A stretch of DNA of 6,302 nt from an uncultured Oscillospiraceae bacterium (GTDB lineage: Bacteria > Bacillota > Clostridia > Oscillospirales > Acutalibacteraceae). The notes beneath the pieces are model-generated. The model did not search any database. It was not told the origin of the DNA and saw only the letters and a program-made list of their open reading frames with translations. Positions 5,625 through 6,302 of this stretch are shown in pieces. Position numbers and translations under genes: made by a program. The DNA lies in assembly GCA_900550095.1 (NCBI GenBank), contig URRG01000146.1, positions 1 to 6,302 of the forward strand, in the 5' to 3' direction. How positions within the stretch are numbered: position 1 is the first letter of the stretch; each line of letters begins with the position of its first letter.

Positions 5625-6302
5625 CTATGGGCGGGATTCCAGAGGGGAAGGTTTTTCCACATCAGATGCAGCCGATAGTTTCTGCTGGGAGGCTTGTTGA
5701 CGCAGCCTTTCCTGACGGGAAAATTCACAGCCGCAGTAATCCTGCCGGTAAAGACCGTATTCCCTGGAAAGTTCGACGGAGCGCTTATAGCCCTCTTTCT
5801 TTTTGAAATCCGACGGCAGGTATGGGACGCCTTCTTCCTTTCCGATAGCCTCACCCAGACGGTTCAGAAGCTGGGAATCCTTCAGGGGGCTGATGGAGAG
5901 GGTGGTGCAGAAATAGTCGAATCCTCCGGCCTTTGCCGCTCGGGCGGCCTCTCTGAGGCGCAGGGCAAAACAAGCCCGGCAGCGGGCGCCGCCCTCCGGT
6001 TCCCCTTCCAGCCCTTTGGAAACACGCCGGAAGGGTTCCGGCTCCCATGGCGGAATCTCCACTTTCACGGGATATATCTGAGGCATGGAGGCCGTCAGGC
6101 GGAGAAGCTCCGCCGCCCGCTTTTCGTATTCCTCTCTTTGGGAGATATTTGGGTTATAATACAGCTCGGTGATAGAAAAATACTGGGAAAGATATTCCAG
6201 CACATAGCTGCTGCAGGGAGCGCAGCACCCATGGAGCAGAAGGGTGGGAGGAGGCTCTCCCCGCCCGATCCGCTCTGCAATAGAGACCAGAAGAGCTTCC
6301 AG
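5625..6302 (-). CDS. queH: Epoxyqueuosine reductase QueH (5' end outside window)
   Basis: The visible 225 residues form an almost complete QueH, the cobalamin-independent enzyme that reduces epoxyqueuosine in tRNA to queuosine, the final step of the queuosine pathway. Residue numbers here count from the window edge. The signature LLLHGCCAPCSSYVLEYL has its CCxPC cysteines at 26, 27 and 30. The second cysteine pair is in ARCRACF (108 and 111), and the CGC motif is at 190 and 192 in QDYCGCEFS. In the studied relative these cysteines help bind a [4Fe-4S] cluster and an adjacent iron. YYNPNI (48-53) and TTLSISPLKDS (133-143) are also typical. A GTG at 6203 cannot be the start because it would remove the CCxPC motif; the frame stays open to the edge, and probably only a few residues are missing. 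A tail of about 28 residues after CEFS is poorly conserved-looking. No clear terminator follows the TAG stop. Confidence 0.95.
   Translation of the reverse strand: MEALLVSIAERIGRGEPPPTLLLHGCCAPCSSYVLEYLSQYFSITELYYNPNISQREEYEKRAAELLRLTASMPQIYPVKVEIPPWEPEPFRRVSKGLEGEPEGGARCRACFALRLREAARAAKAGGFDYFCTTLSISPLKDSQLLNRLGEAIGKEEGVPYLPSDFKKKEGYKRSVELSREYGLYRQDYCGCEFSRQERLRQQASQQKLSAASDVEKPSPLESRP

Noticed and set aside
5492..5806. A 104-codon plus-strand frame spanning the regulator promoter and the end of queH
   Set aside because: There is no ribosome binding site, the composition is unlike a real protein, and it overlaps the well-supported queH.
6095..6280. A 61-codon minus-strand frame at the right edge
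   Set aside because: It is out of phase with queH, whose in-frame translation here contains the diagnostic CCxPC motif.

Overview
The window looks like chromosomal DNA of a low-to-mid GC Firmicute, most likely a gut-type Clostridium relative (Lachnospiraceae or Oscillospiraceae grade). Four things point that way: strong AAGGAG-type ribosome binding sites, AT-rich sigma-A promoters in otherwise GC-rich DNA, a stand-alone QueH-type epoxyqueuosine reductase, and a short lipoprotein with a classical Gram-positive-style lipobox. This placement is inference; no rRNA or other marker gene is present.

Layout. A GTP-dependent phosphoenolpyruvate carboxykinase gene (pckG) reads rightward from 148 to 1911. 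It has its own promoter region (about 49-88), a good ribosome binding site and a strong intrinsic terminator at 2027-2071. Everything else reads leftward. From right to left these are: queH (5' end cut by the right edge, ends at 5625); an HxlR-family regulator (5315-4806) with a well-formed extended -10 promoter about 230 bases upstream and a terminator at 4724-4757; a 12-TM major facilitator transporter (4246-3056); and a small orphan lipoprotein (2869-2237). pckG and the lipoprotein gene converge on a 325-base hairpin-rich spacer. A 477-base stretch (4247-4723) upstream of the transporter holds no convincing gene.

Function. pckG links oxaloacetate and phosphoenolpyruvate (gluconeogenesis, or anaplerotic/fermentative CO2 fixation). 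queH performs the last step of queuosine tRNA modification. The HxlR regulator probably controls its own promoter and perhaps the transporter, but the terminator between them argues against one operon. The genes do not form an obvious single pathway. I see no mobile element, CRISPR array, phage gene, tRNA or rRNA, and no clear previously undescribed multi-gene system. The points most worth checking are the palindrome over the -10 of the hxlR promoter with its long leader, the unusual N-terminus of the regulator, and the gene-free stretch upstream of the transporter.
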